Positions 36,140 through 44,623 of a stretch of 64,000 nucleotides of DNA are shown here, in pieces. The stretch's first letter is position 1, and every line of letters starts with the position of its first letter. Source of the DNA: Deltaproteobacteria bacterium (GTDB lineage: Bacteria > Myxococcota_A > Polyangia > Polyangiales > Polyangiaceae); the NCBI GenBank assembly GCA_016218915.1, contig JACRCQ010000079.1, positions 62,001-126,000 on the forward strand. Direction: 5' to 3'. The notes beneath the pieces were generated by a model that saw only the letters and a list, made by a program, of their open reading frames with translations, did no database searches and had not been told where the DNA came from. The position numbers were made by a program, and so were the translations under genes.

Positions 36140-37411
36140 TCACTTTCCGTTGCCCTCCGCAGGCGCCTTCTTCGGATCGCTCTTCGGCACCGGCTCCGCT
36201 TCGACATCGTCCCTGGTGCCTCGCTTCGTGTCTCGTGTCTTTCCTGCGCGCCCGCGCGCGGTGCTGGACTCGCTCGCGACTCGATCGGGCGCTGTCTGTC
36301 CATTGGCATTGTCCGACCGGGAGCCGAACATCGCGACCAGCGCGCTCGTGCGCCGGCAGTACACCATCTCCGCGGGGCGCGCGCGGCGTACGCGCATCCG
36401 CACCTCGCCTCCGTCGTGCCAGACCAACGCGTCGAGCGCTGCCCACTTCACCGAGGGATCCGGATCGTCGCACAGCTCCCAGATCCGCTCCACCGCCCAG
36501 GCGCTCTGGCGCCAGGATAGCCACGGAATCACGCGGCGTCGCACGCGGGGATCCGGGTCCTCCACACCACGCGACAGCAGCGGGCGAGCAATCCGGTCGC
36601 TCATCTGCTGCGCAATGCGCAGCGCGACGATACGAACTTCCGGGTTGTCCACCAGAAGAAGCTCTGCAATGCAAGCGGCCAGCCGCTCGGAGTCGATGCG
36701 CCTCAATCCCTCCAACGCCAGCTCGGCGTGCTCCGGCGTCGCCCCGCGCAGCGATGCCACGAACAGCGGCTCCACGCGAATGCCCAATGACACGAGCTGC
36801 TCCAGGGCGCCGACTCTCGCGGCAACGCTCCCTCGCAACCAATCATCGATGGCAACACGGATTTCCAGTGCGCGCACCCGGTCGCCCGGGTCCAGGACTT
36901 TGAGCCATCCGTCGACATCCAGGACCGGGGTCGGCGCCGGTCGGCTCGCCGGAGCGGGTCGCGGCGCCGGAGCTGGCGCGGGAGCCGGAGCCGGCCGCTG
37001 CGCCGGCGGCGGCGCAATCGGGGGTGCCGAAGGGTAGGCTTGCGGCGCCTCGCGCCGGGTCGTCTTGACGGTATGGGTCTCAGGCTCTCTGGCGACGGAT
37101 CGCTTCCTTGGCTCGCTGCTGCGCTGCGCGGGTACAGGCTCCGGCGGGGCGGACTGCGGCGCGGCGGGTGCCGTGCGCTCCTGCTGCGCTCCCACGCCGC
37201 GCACGACGCCGGCTTCCACGAAGCGAGCAGCAGCGCCGATGGACCGCGCAACCTTGACGAATCCGTCATCCGCTCGCGAGGTCGCCTTCCAGAGCGGCTT
37301 GAACCAACCATCCTCGACCCCCCGGGTCTCGGACTCCGACCCCGCGTCGGGATCGTCCCTCAATTCCTCGTCGGAAGGAGGGCTGCCTTTGTCGGATCTG
37401 GTGTCACTCAT
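36140..37411 (-). CDS. HEAT-repeat protein with Pro/Ala-rich linker
   Basis: About 423 residues. The N-terminal 60 residues contain a short motif (RADDGFVKVARSIG) that faintly resembles the DRWFV motif of neighbouring proteins. A Pro/Ala-rich linker (about 70-160) leads to HEAT-like repeats (about 165-340), with the repeated pattern DPDPRVRRRVIPWLS / DPDPSVKWAALDAL. The C-terminal 70 residues are charged and disordered. HEAT arrays usually bind other proteins. ATG at 37411 is chosen; a TTG at 37426 is possible. Confidence 0.75.
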   Translation of the reverse strand: MSDTRSDKGSPPSDEELRDDPDAGSESETRGVEDGWFKPLWKATSRADDGFVKVARSIGAAARFVEAGVVRGVGAQQERTAPAAPQSAPPEPVPAQRSSEPRKRSVAREPETHTVKTTRREAPQAYPSAPPIAPPPAQRPAPAPAPAPAPRPAPASRPAPTPVLDVDGWLKVLDPGDRVRALEIRVAIDDWLRGSVAARVGALEQLVSLGIRVEPLFVASLRGATPEHAELALEGLRRIDSERLAACIAELLLVDNPEVRIVALRIAQQMSDRIARPLLSRGVEDPDPRVRRRVIPWLSWRQSAWAVERIWELCDDPDPSVKWAALDALVWHDGGEVRMRVRRARPAEMVYCRRTSALVAMFGSRSDNANGQTAPDRVASESSTARGRAGKTRDTKRGTRDDVEAEPVPKSDPKKAPAEGNGK

Positions 37412-37430
37412 GGACGCCCCGCTCAACGCA

Positions 37431-38099
37431 TCAGCGTTCCTTCTTGGAGTTGGAAGCGCTCTTGTCTGCAGCAGGCCTGTCCGAGTCGCTGCCTTCGCCG
37501 GGCGACTTGTCGGGCTCCGCGGGCTTGGCGAGGGGCCCGCTTTCGAGCGCGCGGACGATCTCCGCTTCCTTGGCCCCTACCGGCGCCTTGTCGTGCTGGG
37601 CCTCGTCGGCTGGAGCGTCCGCCGTTGCGCCTGCCCCGGCTGCGCTCTTTTCGTCGGCTTGCTCTCCGACCCGCAAGTCATTCTTGGGTGGCTCGGGCAA
37701 GGTGCGGAGCTCGAAGGCGATCTGTCCTGTGATCTCCTCGAGCCAGCTCGCGAATCGGTCCTCCGGCAGGGCATTGATCCTTGCGGCGTACTCGTCGACG
37801 AGCGAGCCGAGCGCTTTGAGAACCGCCTTGCGTCGATGCTTGGGCGCCGCCGGGGGAATCGTGCTCTTGATGCTACCGACCATCTTGCGGGTGACCTCGA
37901 CGGTCGTGTCCGCTGCTTTCTGGGCAGAATCCGAAACGATCGCAGCCTCGGCGCGCGCGCGCTTGGCTGCGGTTCCCGCCGCACTGCCCAGGCCTCGTGC
38001 GATCGACACGAACCACCGATCTCCGGCGTCGGCAAGGTCCCGCGCGGTCCTGACCCAATCCTTGGTGCCCTGCGATGGAGTCGATTTGCTGTCAGACAC
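37431..38099 (-). CDS. Magnetosome-cluster protein with DRWFV motif
   Basis: A 222-residue soluble protein not recognised from known families. Residues 19-37 read ARDLADAGDRWFVSIARGL, matching 12 of 19 positions of the pseudokinase at 18413-19789. The middle (about 80-140) is helical and contains VLKALGSLVDEYAARINAL; the last 80 residues are Ala/Asp/Lys-rich and probably disordered. GTG start with GGAGGG upstream. The shared motif suggests a common binding partner or localisation site at the organelle. Confidence 0.75.
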   Translation of the reverse strand: MSDSKSTPSQGTKDWVRTARDLADAGDRWFVSIARGLGSAAGTAAKRARAEAAIVSDSAQKAADTTVEVTRKMVGSIKSTIPPAAPKHRRKAVLKALGSLVDEYAARINALPEDRFASWLEEITGQIAFELRTLPEPPKNDLRVGEQADEKSAAGAGATADAPADEAQHDKAPVGAKEAEIVRALESGPLAKPAEPDKSPGEGSDSDRPAADKSASNSKKER

Positions 38100-38141
38100 G
38101 GTGCCCTCCGGATTCGTTGCCCGCGAGAAGGGGTTCCCTGT

Positions 38142-39266
38142 TCATGGTGCAGCCCCTGCTCCGGTAGAGAGTTGGACCTTGTGGCAGCCAGAACACGCTC
38201 CTCGATTCTCGTGGGGAGCAGGTTGTCCGGCGCGGATCGGAGCGGCCGTCGGCAGGGACGCCGCCGTGATCTGGTGGCACGAAGTGCATGTGCCGCGATC
38301 CTTGTGTGGTTGTGGCTGCCCAGAGCGTATCGGGGGTGCATTCTTGACCAGCTGGTCGCCCTGGTCTACCCCGAGCTGCGCCTTGGTTCCGATTCGATGG
38401 CAGTTCGTGCAAGGTCCCAGGTAATCGTGCGGCGGACGCGCCCCTGCTTGAATGGTCTGCGCGGTTTCCCCGTTCGCGGTGCCCAGCCTGTCCAGCATCG
38501 CAACGATGACCAGTCGCATCTGGCGGCCCTTGCGCAGCAGCTCGACTTCCGCGCGACGACGATCCCGCACTCTGGATGTGGCTTCGATGAAGGACATGAG
38601 ATCCGGCGTCGGCACTTGTGCCACGGACATGACGAGATCCCCAGCGAGGAATCCCGCAGCGTCCGCGGGCATCGTAGCCTCGTCGATGATCACCCCTTTG
38701 GCGTCCGGAGGAATCCCGAGACTCTTCGCCAGAACGGGCGTGTTCTCTAGGGCTTCCAGCCCCTGCCAGTGGGCCTCTACAAAGGGAAGTATGGGCAATA
38801 CCGTCGAGGCAGCGGGCGCCTGGGCGACCTGCGCTGAAGGCGGAGCGCGTCTGAGCGTGGGCGCGACAGCTTCGACGGTAGCTGGGGGAGCAACCTGCTG
38901 CAGAGCGACGGGCTGGGTGGCAAAGCGCGGGCCCGCGGTGGTGGCTGCTTCGGGCAAGCCGAAGGACGGAGTGTATGCGGCAACGGGCAGCGCTTTCCCC
39001 TGCGTGCAGGACGGCCCGTTTCGCAATCCGCCGACCGGCATCACAGGCGTCGGCTGCGCTGGAGGCAGGACCTGCACGGCCGGGGCGGTCTGTGGCGGAA
39101 TCGGCAGCAATTCGGCGGAGAGATTCTGAGCCGGCTCCGGAGACGGGCGTTCTTTGGCTGGCGTCAAGGCCATCCCGGCGCAGATCAAGGCGACAATCAG
39201 GCCCAGCCCGATGAAGGGGAGCACGCGGCGGCCCCAAGGCGTGAGCGAGATCCTGGCCTGGCTCAA
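38142..39266 (-). CDS. mamP: MamP-like PDZ protein with three magnetochrome domains
   Basis: A 374-residue protein with one N-terminal membrane helix (about 16-34), a Pro/Ala-rich linker, a PDZ domain (about 165-260) and three magnetochrome units at CTNCH (286-290), CTSCH (327-331) and CSGCH (358-362). Each is preceded by PH and a Gly (PHKDRGTCTSCH), the signature of magnetosome c-type cytochromes. MamP oxidises Fe(II) to set the mixed valence of magnetite. Canonical MamP has two magnetochromes; a third is unusual. TTG start with AGGAGG upstream, overlapping the mamQ stop (TTGA). It faces the magnetosome lumen or periplasm. Confidence 0.85.
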   Translation of the reverse strand: MSQARISLTPWGRRVLPFIGLGLIVALICAGMALTPAKERPSPEPAQNLSAELLPIPPQTAPAVQVLPPAQPTPVMPVGGLRNGPSCTQGKALPVAAYTPSFGLPEAATTAGPRFATQPVALQQVAPPATVEAVAPTLRRAPPSAQVAQAPAASTVLPILPFVEAHWQGLEALENTPVLAKSLGIPPDAKGVIIDEATMPADAAGFLAGDLVMSVAQVPTPDLMSFIEATSRVRDRRRAEVELLRKGRQMRLVIVAMLDRLGTANGETAQTIQAGARPPHDYLGPCTNCHRIGTKAQLGVDQGDQLVKNAPPIRSGQPQPHKDRGTCTSCHQITAASLPTAAPIRAGQPAPHENRGACSGCHKVQLSTGAGAAP

Positions 39267-40051
39267 AACGACACCTCCTGGTACCGCAGCTTCTCCTCGT
39301 CGACCTTGTAGAACTCGTAGGTCCGAAAGCGCGAGACGAAGCCGAATACGTTGCCCGGAAAGGTGTCGAGGATCGTGGTGTAGCGGTTGACGGCGTCGTT
39401 GTACATCATGATCCGCTTCGCGATCTCGGTCTCGGAATCGATGATGCTCGACGACATCTGCTGCAGATTCTGTGTGAGCTTGAGATCCGGATACTGCTCG
39501 GCCACGATGCGGAGCTGCGAGAGGAGATCACGCAGGTCAGGGGGCGGCGGCTGGACCGGGGAGGGGATGAGCGTGCTTCCAGGAGCAGAGGGAGCTGCAA
39601 CTTTGGCCGGTGCCGGCGGTGCACTCGACGTGGGAGCGGCGGAAAAGGCCGCTGGCGGAAGCAAGACCGACTTGTCGCCTCCCACCAGGGGGGGCGGTGG
39701 CATGGCGCCGGTTCTGAGCTCGGTCAACGTGCTCAGGACCCTCTCCTCGTAGCGCGTATAGCCCTTGGTAATCGCAACCAGATTCTGTCGGATGTGGTGA
39801 CGGCGCTGCTGTTGGGCCTCGATCTGGGCCCGGGCTTCGTGAACCTCGCATTCGAGCTCGGTGAGCAGGTTGTAGTAGTGGGCGTGGGAAATCAGCCAGC
39901 CAGCCACCAGGCAGCCCGCGGCCGCGAGCTTCCAGCTCCGACGCGCGAGCCAGCGCCGCAAGCGAATGCGCTGCTCTCGTACCCGCTGCATCCAGCCTTC
40001 CGGCGTGGGTGCTGGCAGGTACAGCTGCCTGAGGATCTGACGGCTATCCAA
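39263..40051 (-). CDS. mamQ: MamQ (LemA-family membrane protein)
   Basis: A 262-residue LemA-family protein: one N-terminal membrane helix (LAAAGCLVAGWLISHAHYY) and a helical bundle, ending with the typical NRYTTILDTFPGNVFGFVSRF segment. MamQ is one of the core proteins needed for magnetosome vesicle formation. The start shown (TTG) overlaps the mamA stop; an internal ATG at 39994 with GGAAGG upstream is equally possible and would give 243 residues. The coiled N-terminal part follows the helix as in canonical MamQ. Confidence 0.85.
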   Translation of the reverse strand: MDSRQILRQLYLPAPTPEGWMQRVREQRIRLRRWLARRSWKLAAAGCLVAGWLISHAHYYNLLTELECEVHEARAQIEAQQQRRHHIRQNLVAITKGYTRYEERVLSTLTELRTGAMPPPPLVGGDKSVLLPPAAFSAAPTSSAPPAPAKVAAPSAPGSTLIPSPVQPPPPDLRDLLSQLRIVAEQYPDLKLTQNLQQMSSSIIDSETEIAKRIMMYNDAVNRYTTILDTFPGNVFGFVSRFRTYEFYKVDEEKLRYQEVSF

Positions 40052-40772
40052 CTTTCTTGATCCTCATGTGATTGGCCTTGCGCTCGAGGTCCAGGGCGCG
40101 CTTGAAGCAGTCCACCGCTTCGTCGCGACGTCCCATGGTGTCGAGCGTGAAGCCGAGGCTCTGGTAGTACTCCGCTTCCCGCGGCGCCTTCTCGATGGCT
40201 TTCTCGAAGGCTTTGACGGCCTCCTCATGGCGCTTGAGCTGGTCGAGCTCGACACCGAGCCGGTAGTTGGCCTCGGCGACGTCAGGCTTGATGTCGAGAG
40301 CTGCCTGCAGCTCCTTGACCGCGATCTCATGCTGCCGGAGGTCGGACTGGGCCTCTGCCGTGTACAGATGCAGCTCGTAGCTGCGGTCGCCCAGGGCCCG
40401 TGCCTTGTCGAAGGCTTCGATGGCAGCGGTGCTGGCGCCCTGTCGCAGGTGGAGAATGCCGAGCTGCACCCACGCCCCCGCATCTTTCGGGCGGAGCTTG
40501 ACCACCCGCTGCAATGCTGGCAAGGCATCCTGCGCCCGGCCGCTCTCGACCATCTCGGTACCCAGGTCCAGGTACATCTCTGCCTCTTCGCGGCGGTCGA
40601 GGCTGAAGAGACGATCGTAGGCAGAGACTGCGCGTGCTACCAGCGCGTCGGAAAGACGCAGAATGCTGGCGACGCGAATCCGCATCTGTGCGGAACCGGA
40701 CATGCTGCGTCCCGCGCCCGGGTTGCCAGACGTGTCGACCGGATCCTGCTTCGCGTCCTGTTCAATGTGCAT
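40044..40772 (-). CDS. mamA: MamA (TPR magnetosome scaffold)
   Basis: A 242-residue tetratricopeptide protein with at least five TPR units (for example LPALQRVVKLRPKDAGAWVQ, YRLGVELDQLKRHEEAVKAF). MamA assembles on the outside of the magnetosome membrane as a protein scaffold. The ATG at 40772 is chosen for the strong GGAGG upstream. TPR proteins are common, but its place between mamB and mamQ in this gene set supports the name. Confidence 0.85.
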   Translation of the reverse strand: MHIEQDAKQDPVDTSGNPGAGRSMSGSAQMRIRVASILRLSDALVARAVSAYDRLFSLDRREEAEMYLDLGTEMVESGRAQDALPALQRVVKLRPKDAGAWVQLGILHLRQGASTAAIEAFDKARALGDRSYELHLYTAEAQSDLRQHEIAVKELQAALDIKPDVAEANYRLGVELDQLKRHEEAVKAFEKAIEKAPREAEYYQSLGFTLDTMGRRDEAVDCFKRALDLERKANHMRIKKVG

Positions 40773-40804
40773 CTTGCTCCTCCACATCCTGTAGTCTCGA
40801 ACGG

Positions 40805-41740
40805 CTACTCCGCGTCGCTCTGCGCGTGTGCAATGCTCATGCCCGACTTCTGGATCGCGCTCGCGCCGGCCGTGGCCGGCGCGACGAACACCTCGACGTG
40901 CTGGAATTGGTCGCAGCGGCGCATCAGATCGGTGCGAATCGAGGCAGCGATCGCATCGGAACGGGCAATGCCGAGGTCTCCAGATACGCGTATCCCAATA
41001 TCTACCCAGTACTGCGGCCCCGTCTGCCGCGTGCGTACGTAGTCCACCGCCTCCACCCCCTTGTGCGTCATCACCACCCGACGCACGCTACGGCCCACTT
41101 CAGGCGGCAGAGATCGATCGATCAGGTTCGACAGCGAATCCTTCAGCTGCGTGATGCAGTTGTACATGATGATCAGCCCGACCACGGCCGCGGCAATGGG
41201 GTCGCAGATCGGATCGACGAAGATCCCTCCGGCAATGCCCACCACCGCTGCGAGCGAGGAAATGGCATCGGCACGGTTCTCGAACGCGTCGGCCATCAGC
41301 GCAGGCGAATTGCACCTCGTCCCCGCGCAATTGCCGTACAGGTACATGAAGTAGTTCACCAGAACCGATACTCCGGCAGCCAGCAACGTCACGTAGTGGG
41401 GCGCCTCGTGCTCCCCGGTCACGATGATGCGGCCCGCTCCGAACACCATGCTGGCCGACAAGACCAGGAGCACCGAGTACACGATGCCCCCGCCGATGAA
41501 TTCTGCCTTCCCGTGACCGTAGGGGTGGTCGTCGTCCGGGGGACGGCGCGAGATCGTCGACGCGATCAGGATGTTCGTGCTGCCGATCACGTCCGTGAAC
41601 GAGTGCGCGCCGTCGACGATCAACGCGGTGCTGCCGCCGAGCACGCCCAGCAGCAGCTTGTAGACTGCGAGCGAGGCGTTGCCGAGGATGCAGATCCAGG
41701 GCACCTTGCGGGCGCAGCGCATGCATCGGGGATCAGGCAT
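40805..41740 (-). CDS. mamB: MamB (cation diffusion facilitator)
   Basis: A 311-residue CDF transporter with six membrane helices and a C-terminal cytoplasmic domain. It has the N-terminal CMRC pair found in magnetosome CDFs, HSFTD in helix 2 and ENRADAISS in helix 5. An acidic residue replaces the usual His of HxxxD, as in canonical MamB (DNRSD). MamB loads iron and is needed for vesicle formation. A GTG at 41746 is an alternative start; its 5' end overlaps the upstream mamM gene. Confidence 0.9.
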   Translation of the reverse strand: MPDPRCMRCARKVPWICILGNASLAVYKLLLGVLGGSTALIVDGAHSFTDVIGSTNILIASTISRRPPDDDHPYGHGKAEFIGGGIVYSVLLVLSASMVFGAGRIIVTGEHEAPHYVTLLAAGVSVLVNYFMYLYGNCAGTRCNSPALMADAFENRADAISSLAAVVGIAGGIFVDPICDPIAAAVVGLIIMYNCITQLKDSLSNLIDRSLPPEVGRSVRRVVMTHKGVEAVDYVRTRQTGPQYWVDIGIRVSGDLGIARSDAIAASIRTDLMRRCDQFQHVEVFVAPATAGASAIQKSGMSIAHAQSDAE

Positions 41741-42674
41741 GGGCACCTGCCGTTTCCACCGCCTGGTTCCTGGGCTGGTGCGCCCGGAACGCTATCTGCG
41801 CCCGAGTCCGCGGCCCCAGGACGTCTGCGACAATCAAGTGGACCTGGTTGGTCACCTCGTGGGCCTGCTGCACGGATTGGTCTTCATTGACCGCGACCAC
41901 GACGTCGACCCAGACGTGCGAGCCGGCTCGCCGGGAGCGGATGGCTTTCACGTGCATCACTCCGGGCACCTTCAGGCACGCCCTGCGGAGAATCTCGACC
42001 CGGCTGGCGGGTAGAGCGTGGTCCATGAGCCCCTTGAGGGACTGGCCGAGGAGGGCGCCTGCCAGCCTCATGATGTCCACAGCCTCGTAGACTGCTATCA
42101 GCCGGTCCAGAACCGGGATGCCCAGCGCTGCGCCGCAAATGCCGACCAGCACCGCCCCCGAAGAAATGGCGTCGGCCCGGTTGTGCTCAGCACTGGTGTG
42201 CAGTGCAGGGCTGTCGAGCTTGCGCGCGACGCAGAATCCCCTGCGGGCCAAAACCTCGCTCACCGTCAGGCTCAGAAGCGCCACGGTCGCAGCCAGACCG
42301 CTCGGAGACCCCTGCTCGCCGGAGAACAGGCTGAAGGCCTCGTAGACGAAGAAGCAAACACTCGCGGCCAGCACCACGCTCACCGCGCCGACGGCGAGGA
42401 ATTCGACCTTCCCGTAGCCGAAGGGATGCTCGTCGTTCGGAGCCCGCTTGGCCATCCGCAGACTGGTGAGTACGGCTGCGGCCGACAGGACGTCGTTGAT
42501 CGAGTACAGCGAGCTGACGACGAGGGCCTCGCTCCCGGTGAGCACACCGATCGAGGCCTTGAGCGCTGCAAGTCCGGTGTTGGTCACCAGATTGATCCAG
42601 GCGAACCGGGTACCGCAAGCGCTGCACTTGACGCGCTGGGTCGGGTCGACGGGAGCTGCAACGCACATTGCCAT
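41733..42674 (-). CDS. mamM: MamM (cation diffusion facilitator)
   Basis: A 313-residue CDF transporter, paralog of the neighbouring MamB. It has N-terminal CSAC, YSIND in helix 2 and HNRADAISS in helix 5, so the full HxxxD metal site is kept, as in canonical MamM. The SLKGLMDHA segment matches MamM-type sequences. MamM stabilises MamB and transports iron into the magnetosome. AAGGA precedes the ATG; mamL ends 3 bases upstream. Confidence 0.9.
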   Translation of the reverse strand: MAMCVAAPVDPTQRVKCSACGTRFAWINLVTNTGLAALKASIGVLTGSEALVVSSLYSINDVLSAAAVLTSLRMAKRAPNDEHPFGYGKVEFLAVGAVSVVLAASVCFFVYEAFSLFSGEQGSPSGLAATVALLSLTVSEVLARRGFCVARKLDSPALHTSAEHNRADAISSGAVLVGICGAALGIPVLDRLIAVYEAVDIMRLAGALLGQSLKGLMDHALPASRVEILRRACLKVPGVMHVKAIRSRRAGSHVWVDVVVAVNEDQSVQQAHEVTNQVHLIVADVLGPRTRAQIAFRAHQPRNQAVETAGAHA

Positions 42675-42677
42675 GAA

Positions 42678-42932
42678 TCAGTCCTTCAGCAGGTCATGCG
42701 TGTCTGAGAGTTGAAGCTTGGGACGCGGCCCTTCGGCCTTCTTGAGACGTCGAATCATGCCCCAGAGGACGCCTGTGAGCAGGCCGGTGCCGAAGGTGGC
42801 ACCCATCAGGCTGATGAGCCGGATCTCCGTGGGCCTTCCGAAGACGAGGCTCAGCTCGACCTGATGCGTATTCGCCATGGAAAAGGCCACCAGTGCTACT
42901 GTCGCCAGGATTGCCATGATGAGCCGGGCCAT
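42678..42932 (-). CDS. mamL: MamL (LapA-domain mini membrane protein)
   Basis: An 84-residue protein with two membrane segments and LapA-like features (AFSMANTHQVELSLVFG, LMGATFGTGLLTGVLWG), then a basic tail (RRLKKAEGPRPKL). This fits MamL, which is needed for magnetosome membrane bending. Generic LapA proteins look similar, but the position directly before mamM-mamB supports mamL. GGAG lies 10 bases before the ATG. Confidence 0.8.
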   Translation of the reverse strand: MARLIMAILATVALVAFSMANTHQVELSLVFGRPTEIRLISLMGATFGTGLLTGVLWGMIRRLKKAEGPRPKLQLSDTHDLLKD

Positions 42933-42953
42933 GTCGTCGCGTCTCCCTGTGCC

Positions 42954-43931
42954 TCAGAAGCTCGAGCTCGTCTTCGCCGGGCTCGGCGTCTTGACCGTCG
43001 GAATCGGATTGACCTGCAATGGCGGAGCCAGCCCGGCTTGCGGGGTCTGCGCTGCCGGAGGCGTTCCCTGCGCCTGGGTTGCTCCTTGCGTCGCGTTTGC
43101 CGGCGGCGTCGGCGGTGTAGCCGTGAGCTTCACGGCCATTCGCTGGCCAGCGCGCCAGACTTCGAGGGTAGCGGACGTGAGCGTGCCATTGCGCGTGACC
43201 TGGAAGAAGTCCGTGAGCGTGCGTACCGGCGTTCCATCCACGGAGAGAAGGACGTCGCCAGGCTTGAGGCCAACGGTCGCAGCCTGCGCCTCTGCTTCCA
43301 CGACGACGAGGCCGCGCGTGTCAGCCGGTATGTTGAATTGCGTCGCAGTGACCGGAGTCAGCGGCGACAGCTCCATGCCGAGGAATTCCGCCTCCGTGGG
43401 CGCAGTGGCGGGCGTCGCGGCCTTGGGTTGGGCGGCGGCCACAGGTGCGGAGGCTTGTGTCGGCGCGACGTTGATGGCGTGGCAATTGACGCATACGCCT
43501 CGGAAGTCGTGGTAGAGGGGAGAGTAGGACCGAATCGCCGCGATGGGCGCTCCCTTCGTGTCCAGGATGGAATGGCATTGGGTGCAGACGCCGCGATCAC
43601 CGTGCGCGGGCAGCGTGTCCGGCCGTACCATGTGAACGACCGTGGGACCCCCGACGGGAAGGAACGCGCCTGGCTGGGCAGGGGCCCCAGGCGGACCCAT
43701 GAATCCAGGCAACGGTATCGGCGCCAGCTCGCCCGGGCCGGTCGCAGGGTTCGCCGCGGCCCACGGAGTCCAGAACTGCGGCGCTCCCACCAGGGTCGCC
43801 GGCTTCTTGGTCGCCCAGGAGGGAGGAAGCCCCGCCTTGAGCATTGCATACCCCGTCACGCCAGCCGTGGCCAGCACTGCGAGCACCACGACGTAGGACG
43901 GAACGGGGTGAGTCTGACGCATGGTCTTCAT
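42954..43931 (-). CDS. TM-magnetochrome-PDZ protein (MamE C-terminal-like)
   Basis: A 325-residue protein with an N-terminal membrane helix (about 11-31), two magnetochrome units CTQCH (116-120) and CVNCH (147-151), each after an H-x-x-R-G segment, and a PDZ domain (about 180-275; LKPGDVLLSVDGTPV). The order magnetochrome x2 then PDZ is that of the C-terminal half of canonical MamE, whose protease half is encoded by 44624-46189. I read this as the second half of a split MamE. It should bind heme c and act in iron redox in the lumen. Confidence 0.85.
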   Translation of the reverse strand: MKTMRQTHPVPSYVVVLAVLATAGVTGYAMLKAGLPPSWATKKPATLVGAPQFWTPWAAANPATGPGELAPIPLPGFMGPPGAPAQPGAFLPVGGPTVVHMVRPDTLPAHGDRGVCTQCHSILDTKGAPIAAIRSYSPLYHDFRGVCVNCHAINVAPTQASAPVAAAQPKAATPATAPTEAEFLGMELSPLTPVTATQFNIPADTRGLVVVEAEAQAATVGLKPGDVLLSVDGTPVRTLTDFFQVTRNGTLTSATLEVWRAGQRMAVKLTATPPTPPANATQGATQAQGTPPAAQTPQAGLAPPLQVNPIPTVKTPSPAKTSSSF

Positions 43932-43932
43932 G

Positions 43933-44592
43933 TCACTGCGCCCTGTTCAATGGCCCGTAGCACATCGGACATCGGTAGTGAGGATGCACTTGTCCTGCGG
44001 CGAAGCTCTGGCGATGCAACGGACAATAGTAGGATGGCTGGCCCTGGTTGGGCGCCCCGGGGCCAGGCTGATACGGAATCGCCGCGGGCTGGACCGGCGC
44101 CGGGCCAGGGGTGGCGGCGGGCGGCGGTTGCATCGCCATCACAGCAGGAATCGCGGGAAGCGTCAGCGTGAGGGGCTGGCCGTACCGCAGGACCTCCATC
44201 GGCATTGCATTGGACGTCTTCACGCTTCTCGAGAGCGAGTCGACGTCGGTCAGGGACCCGATCTTCTTACCGTTGACGGAGGTGATGATGTCGCCAGGCA
44301 TGAGCCCAGCCTGGCGGGCTCTCCAACCCATGCGCTCGGAGATCTCGTCGACCCTCACGCCCTTGGGCGCAGTGGGCACTCCGAGCTCGGCTGCAGTGTT
44401 GGCCGGCACGAGCCTCATACCGAGCCAGACGCCCTGCATCTGCACTCGCTCGTTGCTGCTCGTGTCGTCGCGCCCCTCCCAGAGCTCGTGCAAGTCATCG
44501 CCGTAGATCAGGCCAGCCGCGACCGCGCCGATGAGCAGGACTCCGAGGACGATTGTGGCACCGAGTTGCACGGGTTTCGCCATTCCGCTCAT
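43933..44592 (-). CDS. TM-PDZ protein with C-terminal Cys/His pairs
   Basis: A 219-residue protein with one membrane helix (about 10-29), a PDZ domain (about 55-145; LMPGDIITSVNGKKIG), a Pro-rich linker and a C-terminal CPLH...CPMC (residues 190-211). This is not a CxxCH heme site; it looks like a zinc ribbon or a heme site rebuilt into another metal site. Its stop lies only 1 base from the next gene's start. It is related to MamE/MamP-type PDZ proteins by layout and position. Confidence 0.8.
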   Translation of the reverse strand: MSGMAKPVQLGATIVLGVLLIGAVAAGLIYGDDLHELWEGRDDTSSNERVQMQGVWLGMRLVPANTAAELGVPTAPKGVRVDEISERMGWRARQAGLMPGDIITSVNGKKIGSLTDVDSLSRSVKTSNAMPMEVLRYGQPLTLTLPAIPAVMAMQPPPAATPGPAPVQPAAIPYQPGPGAPNQGQPSYYCPLHRQSFAAGQVHPHYRCPMCYGPLNRAQ

Positions 44593-44623
44593 GTCAGGAC
44601 TCCGGGTAGTGTACCTATCGGGC

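Noticed and set aside
35718-36842. 374-codon minus-strand frame crossing several genes
   Set aside because: It overlaps the HEAT protein and mini membrane protein genes in another frame and has an Arg/Gly-rich shadow composition.
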